Source: an uncultured Prevotella sp. (GTDB taxonomy: Bacteria; Bacteroidota; Bacteroidia; Bacteroidales; Bacteroidaceae). From it: a stretch of 43,041 bases of DNA. The position numbers and the translations under genes were made by a program. Below are positions 32,379-42,930 of this stretch, one piece after another. How positions within the stretch are numbered: the stretch's first letter is position 1; each line of letters starts with the position of its first letter. The notes under the pieces were generated by a model. The model was not told the DNA's origin and searched no databases. It saw only the letters and a program-made list of their open reading frames with translations. Location: contig CAMVJQ010000018.1 in the NCBI GenBank assembly GCA_947167845.1, positions 1 through 43,041 of the forward strand. Reading direction: 5' to 3'.

Positions 32379-32410
32379 TTTGGCAGTTTCCGGGAAAAAC
32401 ACTACTTTTG
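32379..32410 (+). promoter_or_regulatory. Promoter of frr
   Basis: TTTG at 32379-32382, 20 bases, then TACTTTTG at 32403-32410, about 35 bases before the frr ATG. The -33 region again reads TTTGGCAG. Confidence 0.75.
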
Positions 32411-32445
32411 TCATCAGAAATTCATGTAAAACTAAAACGATAAAT

Positions 32446-33006
32446 ATGTTAGACGTCAAAGAAACATTGAAGAAGAGTGAAGAGAGGATGGAAATGGCAG
32501 CGCTGTTCCTTGAGGAGGAACTGAACCGCATCCGTGCCGGCCGTGCCAATGTGGCCATCCTCGACGGTGTCAGGGTGGAGTCCTACGGCAGCAGGGTTCC
32601 CCTCAACCAAGTTGCTAATGTCAGCGTGCCCGATCCGCGTACCATCGCCATCAAGCCCTGGGACCGCAAGGAGATACGCAATATCGAGAAGGCCATCATG
32701 GACTCTGACGTAGGCATCACGCCTGAGAACAATGGTGAGATCATCCGCCTCAATATCCCCGTCCCAACTGAGGAGCGCCGCCGCGACCTGACCAAACAGT
32801 GCAACAAGATTGCGGAGAAGGCCAAGGTAGAGGTGCGTAACGTCAGAGCCGACATCAAGGACAAACTGAAGAAGGCCATCAAGGACGGACTCTCTGAGGA
32901 TAATGAGAAGGATGCGGAACTCGAACTGCAGAAGATTCACGATGCCTACATCAAGAAAATTGATGAACTCATTGCGGCCAAGAACAAGGAGATCATGACG
33001 GTTTAG
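32446..33006 (+). CDS. frr: Ribosome recycling factor
   Basis: The product has 186 residues, the usual length for the family. RRF works with EF-G to split the ribosome after termination. Clear family motifs are [49 protein letters not shown] and a C-terminal helix ending in KNKEIMTV. The start is at 32446 ([15 protein letters not shown]) because the longer frame runs upstream through the promoter. rsgA begins four bases after the stop. Confidence 0.97.
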   Translation: MLDVKETLKKSEERMEMAALFLEEELNRIRAGRANVAILDGVRVESYGSRVPLNQVANVSVPDPRTIAIKPWDRKEIRNIEKAIMDSDVGITPENNGEIIRLNIPVPTEERRRDLTKQCNKIAEKAKVEVRNVRADIKDKLKKAIKDGLSEDNEKDAELELQKIHDAYIKKIDELIAAKNKEIMTV

Positions 33007-33010
33007 CCCT

Positions 33011-33964
33011 ATGAAAACCGATACACCGTCCGCACGGACGGGACTCGTCGTCAAAAATACAGGCAGTTGGTACACCGTCCGTACGGACGATGGCCAACTG
33101 GTTGAGTCTAAGATCAAGGGTAATTTCCGCCTGAAGGGCATTCGTTCCACTAATCCCGTGGCGGTGGGCGACCGTGTCACCATCGTCACGAATCAGGAGG
33201 GGACGGCTTTCATCAGTGGGATTGAAGACCGGCGCAACTATATCATCCGTAAGTCTATCAATCTCTCCAAGCAGAGCCATATCCTGGCAGCCAATGTTGA
33301 TCAGGCCTTCCTGCTTGTCACCGTCAGTCGCCCTGAGACTTCCACCACTTTTATTGATCGTTTCCTGGCCTCCGCTGAGGCTTATCGCGTGCCTGTCATC
33401 CTATTATTTAATAAGACCGACTTGCTCGATGATGACTTGCGCCGCTACCAGGAGATGATGATCCGACTCTACGAGACCGTCGGCTATGAGTGCTATGCCA
33501 TTTCGGCAGAGACGGGCCAGGGGCTGGAGCAGTTGAAGACGCTGCTGAGCGGAAAGGTGACGCTCCTCAGTGGCAATAGCGGTGTGGGCAAGTCGACGCT
33601 TATTAATCAACTGGTGCCTGGTGCAAACCTCCGAACAGCCGAGATCTCCGATGCTCATAATCTGGGACAGCATACCACGACCTTCAGTGAGATGATACCT
33701 GTGGCTGACGGCTGGCTCATCGACACGCCTGGCATCAAGGGCTTTGGCACGTTCGATATGGAGCCGGGGGAACTGACGGGCTATTTCCGCGAGATATTCC
33801 ATTTCTCCAAGGGCTGCCGCTTCTCCAACTGTACCCATACCCAAGAGCCGGGGTGCGCCGTGCTGCAGGCTCTTGATGATCATTTTATCGCGCAAAGTCG
33901 CTATCAAAGTTATTTATCAATGCTCAATGACAAAGATGAAAGCAAATACCGGGAAGCCTATTAG
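33011..33964 (+). CDS. rsgA: Ribosome small-subunit-dependent GTPase RsgA
   Basis: The product has 317 residues. RsgA is a circularly permuted GTPase that checks late 30S subunit assembly. An N-terminal OB fold (about 1-80) is followed by G4 LLFNKTDLL, then G1 [15 protein letters not shown], then G3 DTPGIKGF, the permuted order. A zinc-binding tail [14 protein letters not shown] is present. It is four bases after frr, forming a translation operon. The next gene starts inside its last 30 bases. Confidence 0.97.
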   Translation: MKTDTPSARTGLVVKNTGSWYTVRTDDGQLVESKIKGNFRLKGIRSTNPVAVGDRVTIVTNQEGTAFISGIEDRRNYIIRKSINLSKQSHILAANVDQAFLLVTVSRPETSTTFIDRFLASAEAYRVPVILLFNKTDLLDDDLRRYQEMMIRLYETVGYECYAISAETGQGLEQLKTLLSGKVTLLSGNSGVGKSTLINQLVPGANLRTAEISDAHNLGQHTTTFSEMIPVADGWLIDTPGIKGFGTFDMEPGELTGYFREIFHFSKGCRFSNCTHTQEPGCAVLQALDDHFIAQSRYQSYLSMLNDKDESKYREAY

Positions 33965-36428
33965 GCTATGGATGATGACGTGCCTTTCCTGTCTGGCGAT
34001 GACGGTTCAGGCACAGGAGAGCAGACTGTGGTATAACCATAGTGCCAGCCATTGGCTGGAGGCACTGCCCATCGGCAATTCCCACCTTGGCGGTATGGTC
34101 TATGGCGGGGCTGATACGGAGCAGATTCAGGTGAACGAGGAGACCTTCTGGAGTGGCTCTCCCCATCATAATAATTCTGCAGAGTCGAAGGCTCACTTGC
34201 AGGAGGTGCGCAACCTGATTTACCAGGGCAGGGAGAAAGAGGCCCATGCCTTGCTCGACAAGTATTTTATCAAGGGCCCTCACGGCATGCGTTTCCTGCC
34301 GATGGGCAATCTGATGGTGAAGTTCTGGAATCATCAGACAGCCAGCCACTATCAGCGGAGCCTGTCGCTCGACAGTGCCGTGGCCCGCGTCAACTATAAG
34401 GTGGGGGATGTCGCCTATCGCCGTACTGTGATGGCTTCACAGGCCGACAACCTGATTGCCTTGCGTCTGGAGGCTGACCGTGCGAAGGCGCTGAATTTCT
34501 CTCTGTCATACGAGAGCCTGCTGCCTGTCAGCCGCTCTGTCAACGGGCATGTGCTGACAGCCATTGTCAGTGGCGTGGAGCAGGAGGGCGTTCCTGCCGG
34601 GCTGAAGGCGGAGTGCCGTATATGGGTGGAGACGGACGGACACCTCAGCGACGGGCGGCAGACTGTCACCGTCGAAGATGCCACCACGGCTACGGTCTAT
34701 CTGACTGCCGCCACCAACTTTGTCAACTATCACGATGTCAGCGGCAGTGCTGCGGCCAAGAACGATGCGGTAGTGGCATCTGTCAAGGGGCGCGGCTTCT
34801 ACGACTTATTCGACGCTCATCTCAGAAAGTATCAGGCGCAGTATAGTAGAGTGAGTCTTTCACTGCCCGCATCAGATAAGTCGGGTCTCCCCACCGACCA
34901 GCGCCTGGCCCAGTTCAAGGGCGGGCAGGATATGGCGCTCGTGGCCCTGATGTTCCAGTATGGCCGTTACTTGCTCATCTCCAGTTCGCAGCCAGGCGGT
35001 CAGCCCGCCAATCTGCAAGGCGTGTGGAACGACAAGATGAATGCTCCTTGGGATTCGAAGTACACCATCAATATCAATGCCGAGATGAACTACTGGCCCG
35101 CCCTGGTTGGCAATCTGGCAGAAACCCAGCAGCCCCTCTTCTCAATGATCAGGGACCTGAGCACCACGGGAGCCAGGACAGCCAGTGAGATGTATGGCTG
35201 TGGCGGCTGGGTGGCTCATCACAACACCGATCTCTGGCGTATTGCCGGACCTGTCGACGGCACCACGTGGGGCATGTTCCCCACGGGGGGAGCCTGGCTG
35301 ACCACCCACATCTGGCAGCATTATCTCTTCACGGGCGACAAGCATTTCCTTTCGGAGAACTATCCCGTCATGCGGGGAGCCGCAGAGTTCCTGCTCGACT
35401 ATATGCAGACCTATCCCGCTACAGGTGAAATCGGAAAGGCGGCCGGGTGGCTCGTTACCGTTCCCACCGTCTCGCCCGAACATGGCCCGAAGGGCAAGGG
35501 CACCACGGTGACGGCTGGCTCGACGATGGACGTCCAGATCGTGTTCGATGTGTTCTCCAACGTCATCCGCGCTGCCAAGGTGCTTGGCCTCAAGGATGCG
35601 ACGACGGCCCGGCTGCAGGCCGCGTTGCAGAAGTTGCCCCCGATGCAGGTAGGCCGTTATGGCCAGTTGCAGGAGTGGATGATCGATGCCGACGACCCGA
35701 AGGACGAGCATCGCCACATCTCCCATCTCTATGGACTCTATCCCTCTAATCAGATATCGCCGTGGCGGCATCCGGAACTTTTCACGGCAGCCCGTACCAC
35801 GCTGACGCAGCGTGGCGATATGGCTACTGGCTGGAGCCTGGGCTGGAAGATTAATTTCTGGGCGCGTATGCTCGACGGCAACCATGCCCTGCGCATCCTC
35901 TCGAACATGCTCTCACTGCTGCCCGACGACTCGCGTGTCAGCCAGTATCCTGAGGGCCGCACCTATCCCAACCTGTTCGATGCCCATCCGCCGTTCCAGA
36001 TCGACGGCAACTTCGGCTGTGCCGCCGGCGTGGCTGAGATGCTCCTGCAGAGTCACGACGGAGCCGTCCATCTGCTGCCCGCCCTGCCCGATGCATGGCA
36101 GAAAGGCGAGGTCAGGGGGCTTCGGGCCCGAGGCGGTTTCATTGTCGACGAGCAGTGGCAGGAGGGCCGTCTGCAGTCGGCACGCATCCAGTCCACGATA
36201 GGCGGCCGTCTCCGTCTGCGCAGTTATGTGCCGCTCTCTGGCCGGGGGCTCAAACCCGCTAAGGGGCAGTGCCCCAATCCCCTGTTGGAGCCTGCCCACG
36301 TGAAGCAGCCGCTATTGTCGGCCGAACTCAAGGATGTACCATCTCCCACATTGCCGAAGGTATATGAATACGATATTGCCACAAGGGCAGGACAGGTGAT
36401 TGAGGTAACAGGCGGATTGAGAGATTGA
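33936..36428 (+). CDS. Secreted GH95 glycosidase (alpha-L-fucosidase type)
   Basis: The product has about 830 residues from ATG 33936 ([12 protein letters not shown]), giving a normal signal peptide ending near MTVQAQ; starts at 33927 and 33972 are alternatives. GH95 features are [22 protein letters not shown] at the N-terminal sandwich (split here by only a few residues), NLQGVWNDK and [13 protein letters not shown] (catalytic Asn pair region, about 375-390), and [11 protein letters not shown] (catalytic Asp region, about 685). The family removes alpha-1,2-linked L-fucose or related alpha-L-galactose from host or plant glycans. It overlaps rsgA by 29 bases and precedes an S9 peptidase, suggesting extracellular glycoprotein use. 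Confidence 0.92.
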   Translation: MKANTGKPIRLWMMTCLSCLAMTVQAQESRLWYNHSASHWLEALPIGNSHLGGMVYGGADTEQIQVNEETFWSGSPHHNNSAESKAHLQEVRNLIYQGREKEAHALLDKYFIKGPHGMRFLPMGNLMVKFWNHQTASHYQRSLSLDSAVARVNYKVGDVAYRRTVMASQADNLIALRLEADRAKALNFSLSYESLLPVSRSVNGHVLTAIVSGVEQEGVPAGLKAECRIWVETDGHLSDGRQTVTVEDATTATVYLTAATNFVNYHDVSGSAAAKNDAVVASVKGRGFYDLFDAHLRKYQAQYSRVSLSLPASDKSGLPTDQRLAQFKGGQDMALVALMFQYGRYLLISSSQPGGQPANLQGVWNDKMNAPWDSKYTININAEMNYWPALVGNLAETQQPLFSMIRDLSTTGARTASEMYGCGGWVAHHNTDLWRIAGPVDGTTWGMFPTGGAWLTTHIWQHYLFTGDKHFLSENYPVMRGAAEFLLDYMQTYPATGEIGKAAGWLVTVPTVSPEHGPKGKGTTVTAGSTMDVQIVFDVFSNVIRAAKVLGLKDATTARLQAALQKLPPMQVGRYGQLQEWMIDADDPKDEHRHISHLYGLYPSNQISPWRHPELFTAARTTLTQRGDMATGWSLGWKINFWARMLDGNHALRILSNMLSLLPDDSRVSQYPEGRTYPNLFDAHPPFQIDGNFGCAAGVAEMLLQSHDGAVHLLPALPDAWQKGEVRGLRARGGFIVDEQWQEGRLQSARIQSTIGGRLRLRSYVPLSGRGLKPAKGQCPNPLLEPAHVKQPLLSAELKDVPSPTLPKVYEYDIATRAGQVIEVTGGLRD

Positions 36429-36461
36429 GAATTGAGAATTATGATTACCAAGATAAACAGT

Positions 36462-36489
36462 TGTGAATTGTGCATTGTGAATTGTGCAT
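36462..36489 (+). repeat. Two tandem copies of a 14-base word before the S9 gene
   Basis: TGTGAATTGTGCAT occurs at 36462-36475 and 36476-36489, ending one base before the ATG. Similar AATTATGCATTAT words precede the hydrolase start (minus strand, 21588-21605). They appear to be recurring spacer elements of this genome, with no ribosome binding site visible. Confidence 0.6.
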
Positions 36490-36490
36490 T

Positions 36491-38926
36491 ATGAATAGGA
36501 TTTTGACCGTATCGATGCTGCTCTGCGCCATTGGCGCATCTGCACAGCATAAAATAGAAGTGCGTGAGTTCCGCCTTGCCGGACCATACGCTGTGGCCGC
36601 TCCTCTCGGGCTGGACACGGTCGACGTGCAGGGCAAGAAGTTCGACGACAAGTCGCTGATCGGAGCGATGGCGCTGACCTCAGAGGCAACCTCCACGTTC
36701 AGCGGGCAGGTGCTGCCCTCACTCGCCGACAGTCGCAGCGTGGGGATGCTCTCCTTTTATATTAATAATAGTGACTATCTGAAAGGCTCTGTCACGGTGA
36801 AAGGCCCGAAGAACTACAAACTCTATATCGACGATGTGGAGGCTTCTTCGGAACTGAAACTGGCCCCGGAGCATCATACCTTCGCCATCAAGTATCTGGC
36901 GGAGCCAAAGGATACGGATTCCATCAGCGTGGTGATTGAGGCCGACAAGGCGGTGGCCTATACGATTGATAAGGCGCACCCCTATATGGTACACGACCTG
37001 ACTGACGGCAAGCGCGTGAGAGGCATCTCACTCTCGGCCGACGGCCAGTTCGTCAGTCTGGCTTATCAGACCACAGAACGAGGCGGCAACAGTCGTTGGG
37101 ACTATGAACTGCGTGAGACGAAGACGGGACGCCTGATTTCGAGACCGGCTTCCAGTCCCCGTTGGCTCCCCAAGACTGCCTGCTATCTCGAAGAGCAGAA
37201 GGAGGGCGACAAGCGGGTGCTCTACCGGGTGGAGCCTCTGTCAGGTGTCCGCAGCCGCTTTGCCTTCAATATTCCCGATGGTCACTATACCGTCAGTCCG
37301 ACAGAAGACTACCTGATTATCTCTGCCGAAGAGAAAGGCCCGAAGGAGGACAAGGATGTCTTTGAGGTCGTCGAGATGGACGACCGTCAGCCAGGCTGGC
37401 GCGACCGTTCCTATCTTGTGAAGTATGACCTTCAGACAGGCATCAGCCAGCGCGTCACGTTCGGCTCCAAAGGCCAGTATCTGGAGGATATCACCCGCGA
37501 CGGCTCCCGTCTGCTGATAGGCACTTCCTACTCCCGCCTGTCCAAGCGGCCCACGGAGGTGATGGATGTCCTGCTGATGGATGCCAAGACCTTCAGCGTC
37601 GACACGCTCTTTGCGTGTGAGGGGTTTGTTGGCGGTGGCACCTTCTCGCCCGACGGCAGACAGATTCTCTTTGAAGGCACGCCTGAGGCCTTCGGGCGCA
37701 TCGGCTGCCAACTGCCTGCCGAGGTGACGCCGAGTATGACGGAGACAGAACTCTTCCTCTACGACATCGCTACCCGGAAGGTGACGCCCCTGACGAAGGA
37801 CTTCGACCCGTCCGTCAATGGCAGTCCTGACTGGTCGCCTGTCGACGGTCAGATCTATTTCACGGCTGAAGACCGCGACTATGTCCGCCTCTTCACCCTC
37901 AACCCCAAGACCGGAAAGATTGTGCAGATGCCTGCCAATGGTGATGATGTCTATCGCTGGGATTTGGCTTCGAAGGCAGCGTCGTTGGCCTATCTGTCGT
38001 ATAAGACGCTCGAACCGGCATCGGCATACGTGATGGATGTGAAGACCAAGAAACAGCAGACCTTCTTCGACGGCGCAAGTGCCCTCGGCGATGCGGAGGT
38101 TGGCACCTGCCAGGACTGGAACTTCAAGAACTCCCGTGGTGATACTGTCTACGGTCGGCTCTATCTGCCGAAGGACTTCGATGCCACGAAGAAGTATCCG
38201 ATGATCGTCTATTATTATGGTGGTTGTTCGCCCGTCAGCCGTTACTTTGAGTCGCCTTACGCCCCGCAGTACTGGAACTCACTGGGCTATGTCGCCTATA
38301 TCCTGCAGCCGAGCGGAGCCACGGGCTTCGGACAGGAGTGGGCGTCGCGCCACGTGAATACCGCCGGGCGCGGGCCAGCGGAGGACATCATCGAAGGCAC
38401 TAAGAAGATATGCGAGGCTCATCCATATATTAATAAGGAGAAGATTGGTTGCATGGGTGCATCCTACGGTGGCTTTATGACGCAGTACCTGCAGACGCAG
38501 ACCGATATCTTCGCCGCTGCCGTCTCTCATGCGGGTATCGCCAATCATACCAGTTACTGGGGCGAGGGCTACTGGGGCTACAACTACAGTGAGGTCTCGA
38601 TGGCCAACAGTTATCCCTGGAGTCATCGTTCGCTCTATGTCGACCAGTCGCCACTCTTCAATGCCGACAAGATCCACACGCCGCTGCTTCTGCTTCACGG
38701 CAATGCCGACACCAACGTGCCGCTGATTGAGAGCCTGCAGATGTTCACGGCCCTGAAACTGCTGGGGCGCGAGGTGGCGCTTGTCGAGGTGGAGGGCGAG
38801 AATCATCATATCCTCGACTACGGAAAGAAGGAGAAGTGGCTGGCCACGCAGATGGCTTGGTTTGCCCGTTTCCTAAAGGACGATCCCTCCTGGTGGGAGG
38901 CACTCTATCCGAAGAAGCACCTCTGA
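36491..38926 (+). CDS. S9 family prolyl oligopeptidase/DPP-IV-like peptidase
   Basis: The product has 811 residues from ATG 36491 (MNRILTVSMLLCAIGASAQ, a signal peptide). Residues about 170-530 are WD40-like beta-propeller repeats (FSPDGRQILFEG, PDWSPVDGQIYF). The C-terminal catalytic domain (about 550-811) has GCMGASYGGFM (Ser658), HGNADTNVPL (Asp740) and ENHHILDYGK (His772 or His773). It resembles the periplasmic or outer-membrane prolyl di- and tripeptidyl peptidases of Bacteroidales that release short peptides during protein use. It ends just before a strong terminator. Confidence 0.95.
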   Translation: MNRILTVSMLLCAIGASAQHKIEVREFRLAGPYAVAAPLGLDTVDVQGKKFDDKSLIGAMALTSEATSTFSGQVLPSLADSRSVGMLSFYINNSDYLKGSVTVKGPKNYKLYIDDVEASSELKLAPEHHTFAIKYLAEPKDTDSISVVIEADKAVAYTIDKAHPYMVHDLTDGKRVRGISLSADGQFVSLAYQTTERGGNSRWDYELRETKTGRLISRPASSPRWLPKTACYLEEQKEGDKRVLYRVEPLSGVRSRFAFNIPDGHYTVSPTEDYLIISAEEKGPKEDKDVFEVVEMDDRQPGWRDRSYLVKYDLQTGISQRVTFGSKGQYLEDITRDGSRLLIGTSYSRLSKRPTEVMDVLLMDAKTFSVDTLFACEGFVGGGTFSPDGRQILFEGTPEAFGRIGCQLPAEVTPSMTETELFLYDIATRKVTPLTKDFDPSVNGSPDWSPVDGQIYFTAEDRDYVRLFTLNPKTGKIVQMPANGDDVYRWDLASKAASLAYLSYKTLEPASAYVMDVKTKKQQTFFDGASALGDAEVGTCQDWNFKNSRGDTVYGRLYLPKDFDATKKYPMIVYYYGGCSPVSRYFESPYAPQYWNSLGYVAYILQPSGATGFGQEWASRHVNTAGRGPAEDIIEGTKKICEAHPYINKEKIGCMGASYGGFMTQYLQTQTDIFAAAVSHAGIANHTSYWGEGYWGYNYSEVSMANSYPWSHRSLYVDQSPLFNADKIHTPLLLLHGNADTNVPLIESLQMFTALKLLGREVALVEVEGENHHILDYGKKEKWLATQMAWFARFLKDDPSWWEALYPKKHL

Positions 38927-38930
38927 TGGA

Positions 38931-38968
38931 AAACCGAAATCCCCGCCAGTCGGCGGGGATTTCGGTTT
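38931..38968. terminator. Bidirectional terminator between convergent genes
   Basis: AAACCGAAATCCCCGCC (38931-38947) and its perfect complement at 38952-38968 form a 17-base-pair stem with a four-base loop. The end of the hairpin covers the stop codon of the minus-strand epimerase-like gene. Both sides end in A/T runs. Confidence 0.88.
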
Positions 38969-39839
38969 ATCCGATCCTGATCTCGTATTTCGACATAAAC
39001 GAGGCGCCTGGCTGCAGATGGTTCATCAGCGGCTTGTCCTTGAACTCCCCGCAGAAGCCTCGCGGGTCGCCGATGCCATACCACGGCTCGATGCAGACGA
39101 AGGGAGCCTCTTTGCCGTAAGGACTCCAGAAGGCGATGACAGGGGTGCGGAACTCCACCGTCACCTCCGGCTCCCCGTTCCTGCCCAGTAGCTCGGCACG
39201 ATGCAGTTGGCTCTTGTGTACCTTGATGGAGTCGTTGCGCCACGTGTTGTTCGAGAACTCCAACAGGCCGTTGTCGGCCTCCACGAATGGCACTTCGTCC
39301 ATCTCGTGTGATCCGTCGAGATAACTGTGCAGCGCGTCCATCGGCTCCTGGTTGTCGAGGCGGATGCAGCCGTGCTGCGGCTCGCCGTCTTTCATGCCGG
39401 GCACGTTGAAGGCTGGGTGGCCGCCTATCTGGAAATGGATCTCCTGCTTGTCTGTATTGAGGACGTGCCAGATGACACCTATCTTATTATTGTCAAGCAC
39501 GTAACTGACGCTCAGCGTGAAGTCGTAGGGATACACCTTCTTCGTCTCTTCCGACGACTCGAGGGCGAAGGTCACTTTGCGCTCCCCTTGTGCTATCAGT
39601 TTGAATTCGGCATCGCGGGCGAATCCGTGGCGGGGCAGGTGATACGCCTTGCCGTCGACACGGTATGTCTCGTCGTTGACAGAGCACACGATGGGGAATA
39701 GGATAGGAGAGTGGCGCCCCCAGTATTTCGGGTCGGCCTGCCACAGATACTCTTTACCGCCGGCATCCTTGATGCTCTGCAGTTCTGCTCCTTTCTCGCT
39801 GACGAGGATGGAGAGTCGTTCATTCTTCAGTTCTACCAT
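38967..39839 (-). CDS. Aldose 1-epimerase-like protein (LacX type)
   Basis: The product has 290 residues. It is a galactose-mutarotase-like beta-sandwich: AELQSIKDAGGKEYLW, GRHSPILFPIV, HLPRHGFARDAEF (first His), QIGGHPAFN (second His) and CIEPWYGIGDPRG. These are the signature positions of the LacX/YeaD side of the aldose-1-epimerase superfamily. It interconverts sugar anomers or sugar phosphates; the exact sugar cannot be read from sequence. It is 48 bases downstream of the LRR protein gene and may share its transcript. Confidence 0.93.
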   Translation of the reverse strand: MVELKNERLSILVSEKGAELQSIKDAGGKEYLWQADPKYWGRHSPILFPIVCSVNDETYRVDGKAYHLPRHGFARDAEFKLIAQGERKVTFALESSEETKKVYPYDFTLSVSYVLDNNKIGVIWHVLNTDKQEIHFQIGGHPAFNVPGMKDGEPQHGCIRLDNQEPMDALHSYLDGSHEMDEVPFVEADNGLLEFSNNTWRNDSIKVHKSQLHRAELLGRNGEPEVTVEFRTPVIAFWSPYGKEAPFVCIEPWYGIGDPRGFCGEFKDKPLMNHLQPGASFMSKYEIRIG

Positions 39840-39887
39840 AAGATTGTTAATCGTTTTGTTTGTTTTGAATCCGTTTATTTACAGTTC

Positions 39888-41588
39888 TCATTTCCTCATT
39901 ACTTTTCTTGGACCGTCGGGTGTCTGCATAATCACTACGCCGTGAGAATCGGAAGATACAGGCCGTCCCTGAAGGTCGTAGCAATGGTCGTCCACCTCCT
40001 TCTGGCTGCGCAGAACAGATGCGACAGCCGTTGGCTCAAACTCCTTGACCGTTCCGAAATAGCACCAGGGAGCCTCCCGATAGTTATCCATACAGCCCTT
40101 AGGCACATAGAGCACCGACTGTTCCATCGTCCAGTAGCGGAAAGCATCCTCATCCATTTCTGCCGGCGGTTCCTCGGAGTACATATAGACCGTGTGCGAA
40201 GAGAAGTTTGGTACGGCAAAGGCTGCCCACTCTATCTTCCTGACCGTGGCAGGGATGTGCCACTCCTTCAGACGGTCGGCACCTGCCAGCGACCACTTTC
40301 CTATCTCCTCCAACCCCTCCGGCAACTTGCACTCCTTCAGGCGATAGCACTCGTAGAAGGCCGACTGGCCGATGCGCTTGAGGGTGGGCGGCAAGACAAG
40401 CCGCTCAAGGTCCTGACAACTGTAGAAGGCTGCCTTGGGTATGCTGTCGAGCGGGGCCTTGATTTCCAGGTCTTTGATAAGGGGGAAATAAAAGGCAAAC
40501 TCGTCGATAAACTTCACGCTCTCAGGTATCACCAGTTTATCCACAGATAAAGTATTGAATGCGTGATGTTCTATCGTCTCCAGTCCTTCGGGCAGCACCA
40601 GGTTGTCCAGATGGTTGTTGTAGAGCGCTCTCGCACCAATATACTTCAGTTTCGCAGGCATGTGGATATTATCGATGAAACAGAAGGAGAAGGTGTCATT
40701 GAACAGAGAGTCCACATTGTCGGAGATGATGACCTCGTCCATATAGCAGTTCTCGAAGGCATACTCGCCGATGTAGTTCACGCTGTTGGGGATCACCAGT
40801 TTCTTCTGATGGGGCGCAATATTGTTGAGCGCATATCTGAAGGCATAGGCACCAATGTGCTCCAGGCCCTCGTTGAGCGTGATGTTATAGGTACGGTGGA
40901 AGTTGAAGGCCTTGTCGTCGATGGTCCTGACCTCCGGACGGATGGTGAACGTCTCAGTCCGAGTGCTGATTTTATCGAAATACGACAGCAGACGGCTGTG
41001 GTCGCGGGTGTAGAGATAGCCGTCTTCGAGTACGAAGTAGGGGTTGTTGGCATCGAGGGTCACGTCGGCCAGGCTGATATTGCCGTTCAGAGCGGCATTG
41101 CCGATATGCTCCAGCGAGGCGGGCAGGTGCAGTTTCTTGAAGTTGTTGTTGACGAAGGCATAGTCGCCGAGCCAGGTCAGCGAAGAGGGCAGGTTGATAC
41201 TGTCGCCGCAGAAGGAGATGGCATAGTCGCCGATCTTCTTCAGCGTCCATGGCAGCACCAGGCGCTTGAACTCCTTGTCGCCGAAGAGATAGGAGCCGAG
41301 GACATCGTTCTCTGTCGTGTAGTCCTCATAGTATGGCTCTCCGCCTGCCACGATGCGGCACTCCCCCAGGTCCAGTGTCCTGGAGTCGCCGGCCCAGTCG
41401 CGCAGCACCTTCAGGTCGCTGCCGTTGATAGAGCCAATCAGTGTCAGGTCTCTTTCGTGATTCAGTTCGTAGGTCTTGAACAGATTCTTTAACTGTCCCG
41501 CTTTCAGATTCAGTGTTCTGCTGTACGTGTGTCCGGCGTATGCCAGCAGAAAGCAGACTGTCATGATGATAAGATAAATGCGTTTCAT
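39888..41588 (-). CDS. Secreted BspA-like leucine-rich-repeat protein
   Basis: The product has 566 residues from ATG 41588 (MKRIYLIIMTVCFLLAYAGHTYS, a signal peptide); the longer frame runs through the promoter. LRR_5 units run from about 90 to 500 (LPWTLKKIGDYAISF, LPASLEHIGNAALN, LPEGLETIEHHAF, LPEGLEEIGKWSLAG). The tail YDLQGRPVSSDSHGVVIM resembles the C-terminal export/anchoring region of Bacteroidetes secreted proteins. BspA proteins bind host matrix proteins or polysaccharide, but the ligand here is unknown. GC content is normal for the right half, unlike the LRR gene at 1583-4477. Confidence 0.93.
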   Translation of the reverse strand: MKRIYLIIMTVCFLLAYAGHTYSRTLNLKAGQLKNLFKTYELNHERDLTLIGSINGSDLKVLRDWAGDSRTLDLGECRIVAGGEPYYEDYTTENDVLGSYLFGDKEFKRLVLPWTLKKIGDYAISFCGDSINLPSSLTWLGDYAFVNNNFKKLHLPASLEHIGNAALNGNISLADVTLDANNPYFVLEDGYLYTRDHSRLLSYFDKISTRTETFTIRPEVRTIDDKAFNFHRTYNITLNEGLEHIGAYAFRYALNNIAPHQKKLVIPNSVNYIGEYAFENCYMDEVIISDNVDSLFNDTFSFCFIDNIHMPAKLKYIGARALYNNHLDNLVLPEGLETIEHHAFNTLSVDKLVIPESVKFIDEFAFYFPLIKDLEIKAPLDSIPKAAFYSCQDLERLVLPPTLKRIGQSAFYECYRLKECKLPEGLEEIGKWSLAGADRLKEWHIPATVRKIEWAAFAVPNFSSHTVYMYSEEPPAEMDEDAFRYWTMEQSVLYVPKGCMDNYREAPWCYFGTVKEFEPTAVASVLRSQKEVDDHCYDLQGRPVSSDSHGVVIMQTPDGPRKVMRK

Positions 41589-41614
41589 GAATAATGCTAT
41601 TTTAAAAAAGTCTG

Positions 41615-41646
41615 CAAAGGTAGTTATTTTACGGCGAACTGCCAAA
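41615..41646 (-). promoter_or_regulatory. Promoter of the BspA-like gene
   Basis: The minus strand reads TTTG (complement of 41643-41646), 20 bases, then TACCTTTG (complement of 41615-41622), about 25 bases before the ATG. The -33 region is TTTGGCAG, as at the kinase operon and frr. Confidence 0.72.
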
Positions 41647-41679
41647 AAATGGGTTGAAAACTTGAATGCGCTATCTTTT

Positions 41680-42930
41680 TTATAATTCATCCCAACGAAT
41701 AGAATATGATTCTAACAGTTTGATGGGTATTTGCAGTTCGGTAGCGGTTTTGCGCCAGTCTTTGATGGCGGCTCGAACCTCCTCAATAATATCTTTTGCC
41801 TCCTGTTGTTCAAGCATGTAGCTCTCGCTTGCAGAGAGCAGAGCATTGATGTCCGACTCTTCTGTGTATGAGTCTATAAGCAAGCATTGATGTGACTTTG
41901 CTCCTGGATTGATGTCGTATGCAGGAGAGAGTGTCCAGCCTTTCGGGGTAAGCAGGAAACCATGATTGCGGAAGTGGTCGTCGGTGTTGCCAAACATGAC
42001 GTTGAATGCCACTCTGCGATAAAGTTCTCGGAGATTTTGGCGCACATCGGTACACCCACGAAGGATGAAATCAACGATGTCAAGATAGCCGTTACCTGTG
42101 CTGCTGCCAGCTCCATCATCAAGACCAAGCAACGACATAGCGGAAGCAAAATGAATGCGACGGCCCTCTGCTGTTCTATCGAAGCGTTCAGAAAGAAGCA
42201 GATCACAGTCTTTTGAAATCTTGATGGTGCGCGTCTTTGCCACGTTGATACCTGCCTTTGCCGCAAGTTGATGCGAGAAGTGCTCAATAAGCTCAGTATT
42301 CTCCAGATCCTTTTTTGATGGGAACTTTGCCACGTACAGTTTTCCGTCAGTATCAACCACATTGGCCTTAGGGCGAGCACCGCCAAGAGAGGTTCCTGGG
42401 TCAATCAACTGGTCGAGCCAGCGCTGATCCGGCAATTCATTGCGCTCCTCTGCCAACTCAATCTCATGGCACGCATCGCACAGGGCACGAAGACTCTCAA
42501 TAGGGGGAACATGGTATTTTGTACTTGCATTGATATAGTCACTACCTTCTTCCTCTTTGTAACGTATGCCGCCCATACGGGTGAAGTCTTCGATACCAAT
42601 AAGGTAGTCGTAATTGGTGAGCATACGTTTCGGTCTGCCTTCCTGTTGGGCAGTCAATCGTTCTCTGCGGTCAAGCAACAAACGTCCCCAGCGATCGGGG
42701 AAGGAATCCTTGACGAAGCCGAATACATTATCATCTCCACGAGGATGCTGCAATGAAGGAACATTCAGCAGGTCACCACTCAGCAGAATGCCGCCATGCT
42801 GTTTCAACCACTGGCGCGAATACTCAAAGACAAAATGGTCTTTGCCAAGAACATGTTCGTAGCCTAATGTTCCAATCTCTTCGGGAGAGGTTAGGAAGTC
42901 AAAATCTGCGTAAACTATAATCCTTTTCAT
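41680..42930 (-). CDS. hipA: HipA-family serine/threonine kinase toxin
   Basis: The product has 416 residues. HipA kinases phosphorylate translation factors such as glutamyl-tRNA synthetase and induce dormancy. The N-terminal HipA subdomain is followed by [15 protein letters not shown] (ATP-site Gly-rich loop), [10 protein letters not shown] (Lys), [21 protein letters not shown] (catalytic Asp/Asn) and [10 protein letters not shown] (Mg-binding Asp). All key residues appear present, so it is likely active. The start ATG overlaps the stop of the antitoxin gene (ATGA), the usual hipBA coupling. Confidence 0.93.
   Translation of the reverse strand: MKRIIVYADFDFLTSPEEIGTLGYEHVLGKDHFVFEYSRQWLKQHGGILLSGDLLNVPSLQHPRGDDNVFGFVKDSFPDRWGRLLLDRRERLTAQQEGRPKRMLTNYDYLIGIEDFTRMGGIRYKEEEGSDYINASTKYHVPPIESLRALCDACHEIELAEERNELPDQRWLDQLIDPGTSLGGARPKANVVDTDGKLYVAKFPSKKDLENTELIEHFSHQLAAKAGINVAKTRTIKISKDCDLLLSERFDRTAEGRRIHFASAMSLLGLDDGAGSSTGNGYLDIVDFILRGCTDVRQNLRELYRRVAFNVMFGNTDDHFRNHGFLLTPKGWTLSPAYDINPGAKSHQCLLIDSYTEESDINALLSASESYMLEQQEAKDIIEEVRAAIKDWRKTATELQIPIKLLESYSIRWDEL

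Noticed and set aside
32280..32558. Upstream extension of the first sensor kinase
   Set aside because: It crosses the kinase promoter and the frr promoter and start; the ATG at 32279 has a good GAGGAGT site and a signal-like start.
41589..41690. Upstream extension of the BspA-like protein
   Set aside because: It covers a clear promoter; the ATG at 41588 gives a normal signal peptide.
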